Virus record (IMG/VR): IMGVR_UViG_3300047510_001639
Location: 1 to 32,761 of that record
Length of the DNA: 32,761 bases
Strand: one strand, 5' to 3'
Origin: a virus
Below the pieces are notes generated by a model. It saw nothing but the letters and a program-made list of their open reading frames with translations, searched no databases and had not been told where the DNA came from. Positions 24,151-31,546 of the stretch are shown one piece after another (within the stretch, counting starts at the first letter, position 1; every line of letters begins with the position of its first letter). The translations under genes and the position numbers were made by a program.

Positions 24151-24846
24151 ATGGCTGTTATTTTGACCGTTTCGGAAACTCTCGGAGGAGCTGAAGTCGC
24201 TGACTCATTGGCAGGCGCTGGCACAGGCGTTGACCTTGGACAGGTCGTAAACGGTCAGTATTCGCCAATCATCGACCAGACGCTCAACACTGGCGCTCAG
24301 GTGCTTTACCTGCGCCACAACGCAGTGGTCGATCCAATCACAAACCTCAAGATTTACCTCGACAGCTATTCGCGCACTGGTTTCACTTACGGCGGCGCAT
24401 CAACGGCTTCTGGTGACTACAACAGTCTCAAGGCTGAAGGTTCTGCTTCGGACGTGACAGCAGCAGCCAAGAATAACTCAAACGGCTTGGCAGGCGGCAT
24501 TTGGATGGAGCAGCAATACGACGTTGCTACATCGAACCAGTTCGACATCGCCACAGCTCGCGGTGGAGATCCTGGAACCAAATACGTTCAAATCTTTGGT
24601 AAGTCTGCACAAGGCATCGACGAAGCTACGGCTTACGGCGTCATCAAAGAGGCTTGCCTTTACACGCCAGACAACTTGGCAGAGAACGCTCCATCGGCTC
24701 CGGTTGATGGAAAGATTGGAATCTCAACAGACAACGTGCTTGGAAACCGCGCCAAGCTGCGCTTCCGCATCTATTTACGCGAGGCTTTTGCAGACGGTGG
24801 TATCTTCCAAGCGGCATTGATTGCTCGCTTCTCGTACACAGCTTGA
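24151..24846 (+). CDS. Predicted virion structural protein, unknown
   Basis: A 231-residue Gly/Ala/Ser-rich beta protein. It has an AVILTVSETLGGAEVADSL start, a central IWMEQQYDVATSNQFDI, and an RAKLRFRIYLREAFADGGIF end. No signal peptide, membrane segment or catalytic motif is seen. It lies between the hub and fibre-like genes after a 45-base gap with an AAAGGA ribosome site. Its content and place fit a tail-tip or fibre-attachment subunit. No family recognised. Confidence 0.65.
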   Translation: MAVILTVSETLGGAEVADSLAGAGTGVDLGQVVNGQYSPIIDQTLNTGAQVLYLRHNAVVDPITNLKIYLDSYSRTGFTYGGASTASGDYNSLKAEGSASDVTAAAKNNSNGLAGGIWMEQQYDVATSNQFDIATARGGDPGTKYVQIFGKSAQGIDEATAYGVIKEACLYTPDNLAENAPSAPVDGKIGISTDNVLGNRAKLRFRIYLREAFADGGIFQAALIARFSYTA

Positions 24847-24867
24847 TGACAGGTGGAGCGTAACAAG

Positions 24868-25275
24868 ATGTTGCCTCTTATGCAGCCAAAAGAACCATTT
24901 AGAGCCTTGCGGTGGAAATTCGAGTACGCCGACAAGGCTGCTCGTGTTGGTGCTTGGGATGACTCAGCACCGGAGGAGTCTGCCAAGGCTTGGAAGCAAC
25001 CACGGCAAGGCTTGCTGTTTGCCTGTATCGAAGCCAAAGACCATTATGGTGTGATTCATCGTGTTTTTGAATGTGCTGGGCCTGAGTTTTGCAACTTGCA
25101 GTGGGAAATCGCTGCACAGTTGAATACCAAAGGCCAGCCAGGCAGGTATCGACTCATTGGCTTGACGCTTGTCTCACGTTATCATCGCGCTACTTTATTC
25201 CACAAAGGACAAACGTCGGTTGAGAAACGCGACGCTGACGACTTAGATAATCACTACTCTTACGGAAAGGTGTAA
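24868..25275 (+). CDS. Small protein in the tail-fibre cluster, unknown
   Basis: A 135-residue soluble protein with mixed charge: FRALRWKFEYADKAARVGAWDD-type start (split by Trp/Arg pairs), then LLFACIEAKDHYGVIHRVFE, GRYRLIGLTLVSRYHR and an acidic C-terminus with DADDLDNHYSYG. The start at 24868 has GGTGGAG nine bases upstream; an in-frame GTG at 24853 lies inside that site and is rejected. It is followed after three bases by the next fibre-like gene, so it may be an assembly partner or a host-takeover protein. No family is recognised. Confidence 0.65.
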   Translation: MLPLMQPKEPFRALRWKFEYADKAARVGAWDDSAPEESAKAWKQPRQGLLFACIEAKDHYGVIHRVFECAGPEFCNLQWEIAAQLNTKGQPGRYRLIGLTLVSRYHRATLFHKGQTSVEKRDADDLDNHYSYGKV

Positions 25276-25278
25276 CGT

Positions 25279-26715
25279 ATGCCAAATCCAACATCTCCAT
25301 ATGGTCGTCAGCAGCTTGATTGGCCCGACTTGGGATCAGATCCAGGCTCAACGCTTCATACGCAAATCACAACTGCAATTGGAATCTTGAGCAACCAAGT
25401 CAACAGCAGATGGTCTGGCGTTCAGACGCTTGCTGCTTCTGCAACGTATGACATCGAGCACAACTTTGATGCGGTACTTGCAAGCCTGAAAATCTTTGTG
25501 ATTGAATCCGGTACAGTTCTCAGCAAGGCTTTGCAAGATGCTTCTTATGCGTTCACCTTTGTTGATAACAACACCGTGCGCGTTCAAAACATTTCTGGCG
25601 GTTCAAAGACCTTTCAGGTTTATGTTTTCCCAAGTCACTTGAACATTCGCGCTACTGACCTTGATGCTGCGATTGATATTGACACCACTGGAAAGCTCTC
25701 AATCGGTGGCCGATTCGCTGCTGCTCAAGTAATCAATGCGCAAGACGGTTCCAACGTCACGCTTGGCGATCCTTCAGCAATGGCAATCACTTTGTCTGGA
25801 GCTGGCTTGCTTTCGGTTGATGGCATCACTGCTCCTGCTGACTCAAAAGGCAAGGTGGTCATCTATCACAACAATACAGGCGGCGCTGTTCAGTTCAACG
25901 ATTCAACCGGAACAGCAGCGAACCAGATTTACACAGGCACAGGCGCTCCATTGCAGCTCGCTGACAAAGCGTCGCTGATTGTTCGTTATGACACCGCCGT
26001 CTCGAAGTGGCGTGTTATCGGTTCAACCGGAGGTGGTGGAGCAGAACTCACGGTGACTCAGGCAAATACCTTTGTCGCTGGTGAAGCTCTCTATTTCAAC
26101 GGAACCGTCTGGGCCAAGGCACAAGCCAACGCACTTGGAACTGTGGCAATCGGTATCATCAAGTCCAGAACAGCATCGAACTTCATTCTCACATTGCTTG
26201 GTGAGATTACTCTTTCCGGTCTGACTCCAGGCGCATTGTATTACCTTGACGCCTCAACAGCCGGCGCTTTGACTATCGTTCAACCATCGGCACCGAACTT
26301 CTCTCAGCCAGTCGGTATTGCTCTCTCGGCAAGTAAGTTCCTTGTTGGCATTCAAAGAGCACTGGACTTGCGTGGGCCAGCGCCTACGGTTTCAACTGCA
26401 ACATCGCTCACGGCTGGTGGAACAATCACTCTGTCCGTGGCAGCGCATGAAGAACAGATTCTTGTTGGTACAGCGGTCGTTGGTGGCGTGACTCTGGCAG
26501 CAGCAGCATTCGGTTCAACTGCTCCAGTGAACGGCAAGAAAGTCATTCTCATTGGTAACTCGGATGACAACACCATCAGCTTGACTGCTGACATCACACC
26601 AATCGCCAAAGGCTTGTGGTTGAATGGTGACATTCAGCTTGGCAAAGGTAAGACTCTGACTCTGGTGTACAACTCGACGCTTGATGCTTATCTCGAATTG
26701 TCTCGCAACGCTTAA
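25279..26715 (+). CDS. Tail fibre/receptor-binding-like structural protein
   Basis: A 478-residue beta-rich protein. Residues 1-45 are a polar start with LDWPDLGSDPGSTLHTQITT and a short helix that could anchor it. Residues 48-125 are a first beta domain. Residues 170-255 and 380-478 look like two copies of one beta domain (TAPADSKGKVVIYHNN...LIVRYDTAVSKW and TAPVNGKKVILIGNSDDN...LTLVYNSTLDAY). Residues 258-375 are the beta domain shared with proteins at 7611 and 9063 (AGEALYFNGTVWAKAQAN, LTPGALYYLDASTAGAL, PVGIALSAS). Duplicated beta modules and position near the tail-tip genes suggest a receptor-binding fibre. No enzyme motif is seen. Confidence 0.72.
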   Translation: MPNPTSPYGRQQLDWPDLGSDPGSTLHTQITTAIGILSNQVNSRWSGVQTLAASATYDIEHNFDAVLASLKIFVIESGTVLSKALQDASYAFTFVDNNTVRVQNISGGSKTFQVYVFPSHLNIRATDLDAAIDIDTTGKLSIGGRFAAAQVINAQDGSNVTLGDPSAMAITLSGAGLLSVDGITAPADSKGKVVIYHNNTGGAVQFNDSTGTAANQIYTGTGAPLQLADKASLIVRYDTAVSKWRVIGSTGGGGAELTVTQANTFVAGEALYFNGTVWAKAQANALGTVAIGIIKSRTASNFILTLLGEITLSGLTPGALYYLDASTAGALTIVQPSAPNFSQPVGIALSASKFLVGIQRALDLRGPAPTVSTATSLTAGGTITLSVAAHEEQILVGTAVVGGVTLAAAAFGSTAPVNGKKVILIGNSDDNTISLTADITPIAKGLWLNGDIQLGKGKTLTLVYNSTLDAYLELSRNA

Positions 26716-26733
26716 TTTTCAGGAGGCTATCTT

Positions 26734-28749
26734 ATGAATTGGAAGAAGATATTCACTATCGCAGCACTGACAGGATTCAGTGCTTCGGTAGCAACCGGAC
26801 AAGGCACAGCGCCTACGATTGTTCAAGGTGATTACATCAGCAACGTGTTCGGTCAATCGAACTTCATCAAGAATCCGAATGCGAAGCTGAACACAAAAGA
26901 CGTCACAGTTTCAAACGCCACAGTGACACGTTCCACGACAACGCCTTTGGTAGCCACATCAGAGTTCAACATCACGACCTCCACATCAACAGGCTATGCA
27001 GATTGGGCAACACGCACCTTTGATGCAGGCATGAAGAACCAAAACTGTGAAGCGCGTTTTACTTACAGAGGCTTTTCTGTAGGCAGTACATCGATTCAAG
27101 TCCGCCAAGGTTCAAACACAGTCGCACAGCTTACGCTTACGGCATCGACAGATCCTCGTATTGCAAGCATCAACTTTCCATGTGGCGACCTTTCAAGTGC
27201 TACGACCTTGCGAGTACAGCAGGCAACAGCATCACTGACAGGTACAAATGAACTTAGCGGTCTGTATCTCGGACTTGCAACAAACCAAGCGAACGTTGCG
27301 CAGGCTGAATTGGTTGTAAAGGCGCGAGTCACAACAAACCAAGCATTAACAAGCACAGCGACCGACGTTATTTTTAACACCGAAGATTTAGACGTTTATG
27401 GAGAATTTAACACAACGACAGGCGTATTTACTGCACGACGTGCTGGCAATTACATGATTAACGCACATTTGGGAACTACATATGGAACTTGGAACAATTC
27501 GGAATATTTTGAAATACAGCTAGTGAAAAACACAACAAGCATTTCCTCTAATTACAACATGGTGGAAGCAGCGGTTGGCACCAGACAGTTTGTGAGTGCA
27601 AACGCAAACAGCGTAGCATTAGCCGTTGGTGACACCATTCGAGTAAAAGCGTTAGAAACATCTGGGGCGTCTTATTTATTAGACGGTGGAGTGCCAGCAA
27701 ACTATTTAGAAATCTACCGCTTTCCCACGTCCTCAGAACTTGTCGTGACGCCTGAGAGGCAGAATACTTGGGGATCTGTGAATTACACGGGTACAGCGGG
27801 TTCACTTACAGTAAGAAGCGGTCAAGTGGCATCAAACACATTTGACACATTTAGCGGCGCAGCATTTACAAGCGCAAGAACTTTAAAAGGCAAGTGTAAA
27901 GCACCTGTATCTGGTGACAACGTAGGATGTCAAATTGAAAATATGCCAGTTGGAAATTATGAAGTATCTATTTCTGGACTTATGTTTCAAGATCCTGGAA
28001 CAACAACTGTCGGGTGTTCTCACCGCATTTTTGAAACGACAACATCAACGCAGGTAGCATCGCAAACAGCTTCACGCGCAACTTCTTCAGGTGGTGTGTT
28101 GTATCAAGGAAGAACTATCAAAGGTGTGTTTAATAACACGTCCTTAGCGAATAGAAATTTTGTCATACAAGCTGCTAAAACATTTGTTCTTGATGGAACT
28201 ACTCAAGGTCAGTGTTTGCTTTTCATAAACACATCCGGAGACATTAGTGACGTAAATTTCACCATCACACCCCTCGACCAACCATCAAACTCTGCGCTGT
28301 ACGTTCAAGGGCCTGTTTTGGGGGCGCAAACAGGTGCGGCTATCAGCAGCGGCTATGTTGGGGAAACTATTGTTGCAGAAAATAATGCTTTTGTTCAAAC
28401 TGGTATGACAAACAGCACGACTGTCGCTTTTTTGAATATAACACTCACGCCGGGTGTCTGGCTTATAAGCGCAAGCCAAACGGTAGCCCAAAATGGATCA
28501 ACCGGAACCGCTTTTAGTTCAACTTTATCAGACGTATCTACAAGTGGAAATACTGTAACAGGTATTGGATTAAGTGTAACTGATAACAACGGCTGGCCAC
28601 CGAATAACGTGACTGGTTTGACTATCACACATCCATCATTCATCTACTCTACGGCGACGTCGAAGACCATTTACTTAAACAGTTTTGCGCTATTTACTGC
28701 TGGAACGCCGTCAAGAAAAGGCACATTACGCGCCATTCGCCTCAACTAA
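26734..28749 (+). CDS. Exported protein with C1q-like domain, possible phage-encoded surface protein
   Basis: A 671-residue protein that opens with an apparent signal peptide: MNWKKIFTIAALTGFSASVA then TGQ, i.e. KK, a hydrophobic core and a plausible cut near residue 22. Residues about 40-190 are a beta sandwich (FIKNPNAKLNTKD...NQNCEARFTYRGFSV) that resembles carbohydrate-binding type modules. Residues about 205-335 resemble a C1q/TNF-like jelly roll (DVYGEFNTTTGVFTARRAGN, then YLEIYRF). Residues 350-500 and 500-671 are further beta sandwiches. Cys is more frequent than in neighbours, suiting a disulfide-bearing exported protein. Leu TTA codons and A/T-rich stretches appear after about 27350, unlike upstream genes. 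A strong AGGAGG site lies upstream. Virion fibre versus lysogenic surface protein is unresolved. Confidence 0.72.
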   Translation: MNWKKIFTIAALTGFSASVATGQGTAPTIVQGDYISNVFGQSNFIKNPNAKLNTKDVTVSNATVTRSTTTPLVATSEFNITTSTSTGYADWATRTFDAGMKNQNCEARFTYRGFSVGSTSIQVRQGSNTVAQLTLTASTDPRIASINFPCGDLSSATTLRVQQATASLTGTNELSGLYLGLATNQANVAQAELVVKARVTTNQALTSTATDVIFNTEDLDVYGEFNTTTGVFTARRAGNYMINAHLGTTYGTWNNSEYFEIQLVKNTTSISSNYNMVEAAVGTRQFVSANANSVALAVGDTIRVKALETSGASYLLDGGVPANYLEIYRFPTSSELVVTPERQNTWGSVNYTGTAGSLTVRSGQVASNTFDTFSGAAFTSARTLKGKCKAPVSGDNVGCQIENMPVGNYEVSISGLMFQDPGTTTVGCSHRIFETTTSTQVASQTASRATSSGGVLYQGRTIKGVFNNTSLANRNFVIQAAKTFVLDGTTQGQCLLFINTSGDISDVNFTITPLDQPSNSALYVQGPVLGAQTGAAISSGYVGETIVAENNAFVQTGMTNSTTVAFLNITLTPGVWLISASQTVAQNGSTGTAFSSTLSDVSTSGNTVTGIGLSVTDNNGWPPNNVTGLTITHPSFIYSTATSKTIYLNSFALFTAGTPSRKGTLRAIRLN

Positions 28750-28765
28750 CCTCTAGGAGGCATTC

Positions 28766-29683
28766 ATGCGTCTACTGCTTGCTTGCCTCTTACTTTCCTC
28801 TTGCGGGTTTCCAGACCCGCGAGATCCTTCTCTCTCACCAGACACACTTGCAGCAATCAAACTCAAAGCCTCAGAGACTGCACAATGGGCACCGTGGTGT
28901 GAAACATGGCCTAGCAAAGACAACTGCTCAGATGGAGATGCGCTCGCACACGGTATTGGCTACCTTGCAGCAGTCGGTTTCAAGCCTTCCATTGCCGCAC
29001 TGTCACAGTCAGTAAAAGACGGTCAACTTCATCGTTCACCTTCAAGAACAGACACAGACAACACAGCTTCGCGTGACCAGTTCCTCGGCTTCATGGCGGC
29101 GCAGTTATCCGGTGAAACCAGATGGCTGGACGTCAAGCGATTCATCAAAGACAACGGACGCATCTGCAAAGACGCGACTGACACGCGATGCGAACTCACT
29201 CCGGTCGTCCACGCCATGATGTCGCACGTCCATCACTTTCTTGGCTATGACCGTGACGCGACGATGCTGTTCAACGAACTCGTATATCCGAAGACCTTGC
29301 TCGCGCAGTCGGTAGGCGTTCCGACAGGCTATCAGCTTAACCTGGTCGTCAATGCTTCATGGCTGGCCTATAAGACCGGAAACGAGACACGCAGCACATA
29401 TCTGGCAGCACAGAACGCCTACCTCAGACAGCCGTTGAATCCGTGGTTCTGTATCGTTGTCCGTGGACCGGACGAGGAATGTGCGACACTCGCATTGGCG
29501 TTGTGGCCGGATGAGCCAGAACACAAGAATCAGTGGTCTATCGAAAGAGACACATCAACAGACGCCATTCAGCACAGCGTTGGTTGGGAGTTCCTCTTTA
29601 TTTCTGCTCTGCTTGGAGTTGATCTGAACTCGCTGGAGTATTCCGGCAAACGCTACTCCAAAGGTAATCTTCAACCTCATTGA
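28766..29683 (+). CDS. Predicted lipoprotein, unknown function
   Basis: A 305-residue protein opening MRLLLACLLLSSCGFPDP, a short lipoprotein signal with lipobox LSSC (modified Cys at 13). The mature protein would be lipid-anchored. The body is helical and Cys/Trp/His-rich (APWCETWPSKDNCSD, NGRICKDATDTRCELT, FCIVVRGPDEECATL, HAMMSHVHHFLGYD), with a SRDQFLGFMAAQL phrase. Its helix-rich layout with conserved-looking polar turns could be an alpha/alpha-toroid, but that is only an impression. AGGAGG precedes the ATG. It follows the other exported protein with a 16-base gap, so the two may act together on the cell surface. Superinfection exclusion, surface change and envelope disruption are all possible. 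Its last 29 codons overlap a minus-strand gene. Confidence 0.78.
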   Translation: MRLLLACLLLSSCGFPDPRDPSLSPDTLAAIKLKASETAQWAPWCETWPSKDNCSDGDALAHGIGYLAAVGFKPSIAALSQSVKDGQLHRSPSRTDTDNTASRDQFLGFMAAQLSGETRWLDVKRFIKDNGRICKDATDTRCELTPVVHAMMSHVHHFLGYDRDATMLFNELVYPKTLLAQSVGVPTGYQLNLVVNASWLAYKTGNETRSTYLAAQNAYLRQPLNPWFCIVVRGPDEECATLALALWPDEPEHKNQWSIERDTSTDAIQHSVGWEFLFISALLGVDLNSLEYSGKRYSKGNLQPH

Positions 29684-29804
29684 GCAAAATCTTTGCATGT
29701 TGCTTCACGGCCATTCCCATATCATCGGAATCGACTGAAGCCTTGAGCGTGATTCGCATGCATTCGAGTTCGGTTTCGGTGAGTTCATCCATCCAGCTTG
29801 TCAT
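29598..29804 (-). CDS. Small minus-strand protein, unknown (overlaps lipoprotein gene)
   Basis: A 68-residue helical acidic protein (MTSWMDELTETELECMRITL, then a KQHAKILLNEVEDYL helix). On the minus strand its ATG (29804-29802) is preceded by GGAGG at 29815-29811 with six bases between, the best ribosome site in this stretch and the reason to accept the gene. A longer in-frame start at 29915 lacks such support. It overlaps the upstream minus-strand gene by 20 bases, and its 3' end runs 86 bases into the end of the convergent lipoprotein gene. Size and helical make-up would suit a regulator or an inhibitor, but no function is assigned. Confidence 0.6.
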   Translation of the reverse strand: MTSWMDELTETELECMRITLKASVDSDDMGMAVKQHAKILLNEVEDYLWSSVCRNTPASSDQLQAEQK

Positions 29805-30048
29805 CGCAGACCTCCACAAAGGACTTGAGATTGGCAAGAGAGATATAGTGTCTTTCACAATAGTACGCCAAGAGCTGTCCGAATCGGAAGCCTCTGTGCG
29901 TGTAATTCTCAACATTCAAGTCCATTTCCATATCCCACATTTGAACGCCTCGACGAAGGCCAAGGCTGAATGACCTTGCCTTACCGTAGGAAGAGAATGG
30001 TACACTGACGTTTAGTTCGCCAGTCGAGCAAATGACGACGTATTTCAT
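29785..30048 (-). CDS. Small minus-strand protein, unknown
   Basis: An 87-residue protein with a strand-like start (MKYVVICSTGELNVSVPF), a basic middle (YGKARSFSLGLRRGVQMWD) and a helical end (LLAYYCERHYISLANLKSFV). It is the first gene of a two-gene minus-strand unit, with a 20-base overlap to the next gene. Its start is 80 bases from the divergent + strand gene at 30128. Its ribosome site is weak (TTGAG). The composition looks like real protein, while the competing + strand frame here has no start site. Location between lysis-type and exported genes is typical of accessory ('moron') genes. Function unknown. Confidence 0.5.
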   Translation of the reverse strand: MKYVVICSTGELNVSVPFSSYGKARSFSLGLRRGVQMWDMEMDLNVENYTHRGFRFGQLLAYYCERHYISLANLKSFVEVCDDKLDG

Positions 30049-30127
30049 AACTCAATCGTATGGTGCGGCGCTTACCTTGCCTAGTGTCAAACGTTCGACT
30101 GGCCTTTCACTCGCCTTGGAGGAAAGA

Positions 30128-30385
30128 ATGAAGAACAATCATCAAGAGCATTGGCCTGAATGGATTCTCAGAGTTGTTCTTCTTGGCATCGCAGGATTTG
30201 CCGTTTCTTACCTCAAAGACATTGGCCGTGAGACAGCATCGCTTTCCACGCAGTTTCTTGAGCTGAAGTACGAAATTAAGCGCCTGGCAGAGAACCAGAT
30301 TGAGATGAACACTCAGTTCGCCAACAAGCTTGAAAAGATTGACCAACGTGTGAATGACCTCGAACGTAAAGGAGTGAAGCGATGA
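30128..30385 (+). CDS. Small membrane protein with coiled coil (holin/spanin-like candidate)
   Basis: An 85-residue protein: a polar N-terminus, one membrane segment at residues 12-29 (WILRVVLLGIAGFAVSYL), then a 50-residue coiled coil (LELKYEIKRLAENQIEMNTQ, then LEKIDQRVNDLERK). N-terminal anchor plus coiled coil is the layout of inner-membrane spanin subunits and some phage lysis accessory proteins. The start at 30128 has GGAGG six bases upstream; a longer in-frame start at 30032 would run through an area used by the opposite gene. It overlaps the next gene by four bases. A lysis role is inferred from layout and place. Confidence 0.7.
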   Translation: MKNNHQEHWPEWILRVVLLGIAGFAVSYLKDIGRETASLSTQFLELKYEIKRLAENQIEMNTQFANKLEKIDQRVNDLERKGVKR

Positions 30386-30639
30386 CTGATGTGAAAGAAT
30401 CCAAGGAACTCTTGATTGCTTTGGTAAAACTCGGCAAACTTGCAGCCAAACAACTCGGTGATGGTGTGGACTTGAGCGATGCGGTCGCCATTGCGAAGGC
30501 GTTGGCTGATGAAGAGTTCCGCAAGGCTTTGGTTGATGGCTTCTCTGGCTTGTCTGCTATTCCTGCTGAGGCAAAAGACATTGACGCTGCTGAAGCGGTT
30601 GCTTTGATTGGCGTGTTGTATGCCGAAATCCAAAAGTGA
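30382..30639 (+). CDS. Small phage protein of recurrent type, unknown function
   Basis: An 85-residue soluble helical protein: ESKELLIALVKLGKLAAKQL, then DGVDLSDAVAIAKALADEEF, and GFSGLSAIPAEAKDIDAAEA. I recognise this pattern (kLGkl..kql.DG.d..Da, ...IPaE.kDid..E) from small proteins near the ends of phage tail or lysis modules, but I know of no assigned role. It starts ATGA-overlapped with the membrane protein, and the next gene starts inside its end, so the three form a coupled operon. Acting as a cytoplasmic partner for one of the flanking membrane proteins is a guess. Confidence 0.72.
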   Translation: MTDVKESKELLIALVKLGKLAAKQLGDGVDLSDAVAIAKALADEEFRKALVDGFSGLSAIPAEAKDIDAAEAVALIGVLYAEIQK

Positions 30640-31123
30640 CGCAGCGAAGAAATGGCTTCGCCGGATAGGATGGATTTCCGGTCTATTGGCTAGGTTCATG
30701 CCTGCTAAGGTCAAGGTATTGATGGTTGCTGTGAGCACCATCGCCGGAGGCTTGGTTGCACTGCTTGACAGATGTGACCAGCAAGATAAGTCTCCGGCTT
30801 CTCCTGTGCCTTCAGCCTCGCCTGTTCCAACGCCTGCCATCACACCATCACCAACTCCTCAACCAACTCCTACAAAACCACCGCTTCCAGAGCTGAAAGC
30901 ACCTCGCTTTGTGAAGGCTGGTGAACTGTTCAAAGTTGAGTTGTGCAATGTTGGCAATCGCTATGAAGTGAGCTTATTCGCTGAAGACAATCGCTTGGCT
31001 TACATTGGCTTTGGCAAGCCTTGCATGTTTGTTCATGTGAAGTTGAACCAAAAAGGCAAAAGAGAATTGATGGGAATTGGGCCAAACAACTTGCGCGTGT
31101 TCGCGGATGTGGTAGTGGAATAA
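30620..31123 (+). CDS. Membrane-anchored protein with Pro-rich linker and beta domain
   Basis: A 167-residue protein with a basic amphipathic start (AKKWLRRIGWISGLLARF), a membrane segment at residues 31-49 (VKVLMVAVSTIAGGLVALL), a Pro/Ser/Thr-rich linker at 57-95 (PVPSASPVPTPAITPSPTPQ), then a beta domain at 96-167 (LFKVELCNVGNRYEVSLFAE, ending LRVFADVVVE). C109 and C135 could form a disulfide outside the cytoplasm. A Pro-rich linker across the periplasm suits spanin-type or anchored surface proteins. It overlaps the preceding gene by 20 bases. ATG 30620 is used because the TTG at 30608 has no better site. Not recognised as a known family. Confidence 0.72.
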   Translation: MPKSKSDAAKKWLRRIGWISGLLARFMPAKVKVLMVAVSTIAGGLVALLDRCDQQDKSPASPVPSASPVPTPAITPSPTPQPTPTKPPLPELKAPRFVKAGELFKVELCNVGNRYEVSLFAEDNRLAYIGFGKPCMFVHVKLNQKGKRELMGIGPNNLRVFADVVVE

Positions 31124-31160
31124 GCGTTCAATCAAATGGTGCCTCCATTAGTTGAGCCAG

Positions 31161-31197
31161 CCGACAGTGTGATTATCCCGTCCACTGTCGGTTTTTT
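31161..31197 (+). terminator. Intrinsic terminator after the membrane-protein operon
   Basis: A 9-bp stem CCGACAGTG (31161-31169) with CACTGTCGG (31183-31191), a 13-base loop, and six T (31192-31197). It lies 38 bases downstream of the stop codon at 31123 and separates this operon from the final two genes. Confidence 0.9.
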
Positions 31198-31249
31198 GTT
31201 GCCATGATTTGCCTGATTATCGAGTAAGCTCATTTTAGAGGTGTCTTAA

Positions 31250-31546
31250 ATGAGCAAAAGACATGCGCTTCGCATTTACGAAGTCACGTTCTCGCATGGA
31301 GAAACACCGCAAACAATCCGAATCGAAGGCAGCGCCATTTCTGGATATGCGCTTGGTGATGGCGGCGGTTCTTCGTGCCTGGCTGTTTATGGCGAAGACG
31401 GAAAGACACCTGTCCTGATGGTCGCTTGGGATTCATTCATCTTGGCGAGGCTTGCTTCAGAAGTTGAAGTTCTCAAAGTGAAACGCTCACGCAAAGTCAT
31501 TGACCTGGAGGCACAAGCCGATGACGACAAAGAAGCTGACGCCTGA
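31250..31546 (+). CDS. Small protein before the phosphoesterase, unknown
   Basis: A 98-residue protein: a beta-rich N-terminal half (LRIYEVTFSHGETPQTIRIE, then LGDGGGSSCLAVYGEDGKTP), a helix (WDSFILARLASEVEVLKVKR) and an acidic tail. It has GAGG upstream and overlaps the phosphoesterase gene by 26 bases, so it is likely translated with it. The 126-base gap before it holds a terminator and no clear promoter. No family recognised. Confidence 0.7.
   Translation: MSKRHALRIYEVTFSHGETPQTIRIEGSAISGYALGDGGGSSCLAVYGEDGKTPVLMVAWDSFILARLASEVEVLKVKRSRKVIDLEAQADDDKEADA

Noticed and set aside
28766-29683. Endolysin or tail-spike enzyme call for the lipoprotein
   Set aside because: No catalytic motif of lysozymes, amidases, peptidases or known depolymerases could be identified by eye.
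29680-29973. 97-residue + strand open frame after the lipoprotein gene
   Set aside because: It starts at a TTG without a ribosome site and is Ser/Val-rich. The minus-strand genes here have better starts and composition.
4-31032. 13-base match CTTGCATGTTTGT at 4-16 and 31020-31032
   Set aside because: Repeats of this length are expected by chance in a window of this size, and the second copy is within a gene. It is not evidence for terminal repeats.
15-31148. Match GTGCCTCCAT at 15-24 and 31139-31148 with a loosely similar following sequence
   Set aside because: Only ten exact bases with gaps afterwards. Too weak to call a regulatory or attachment repeat.
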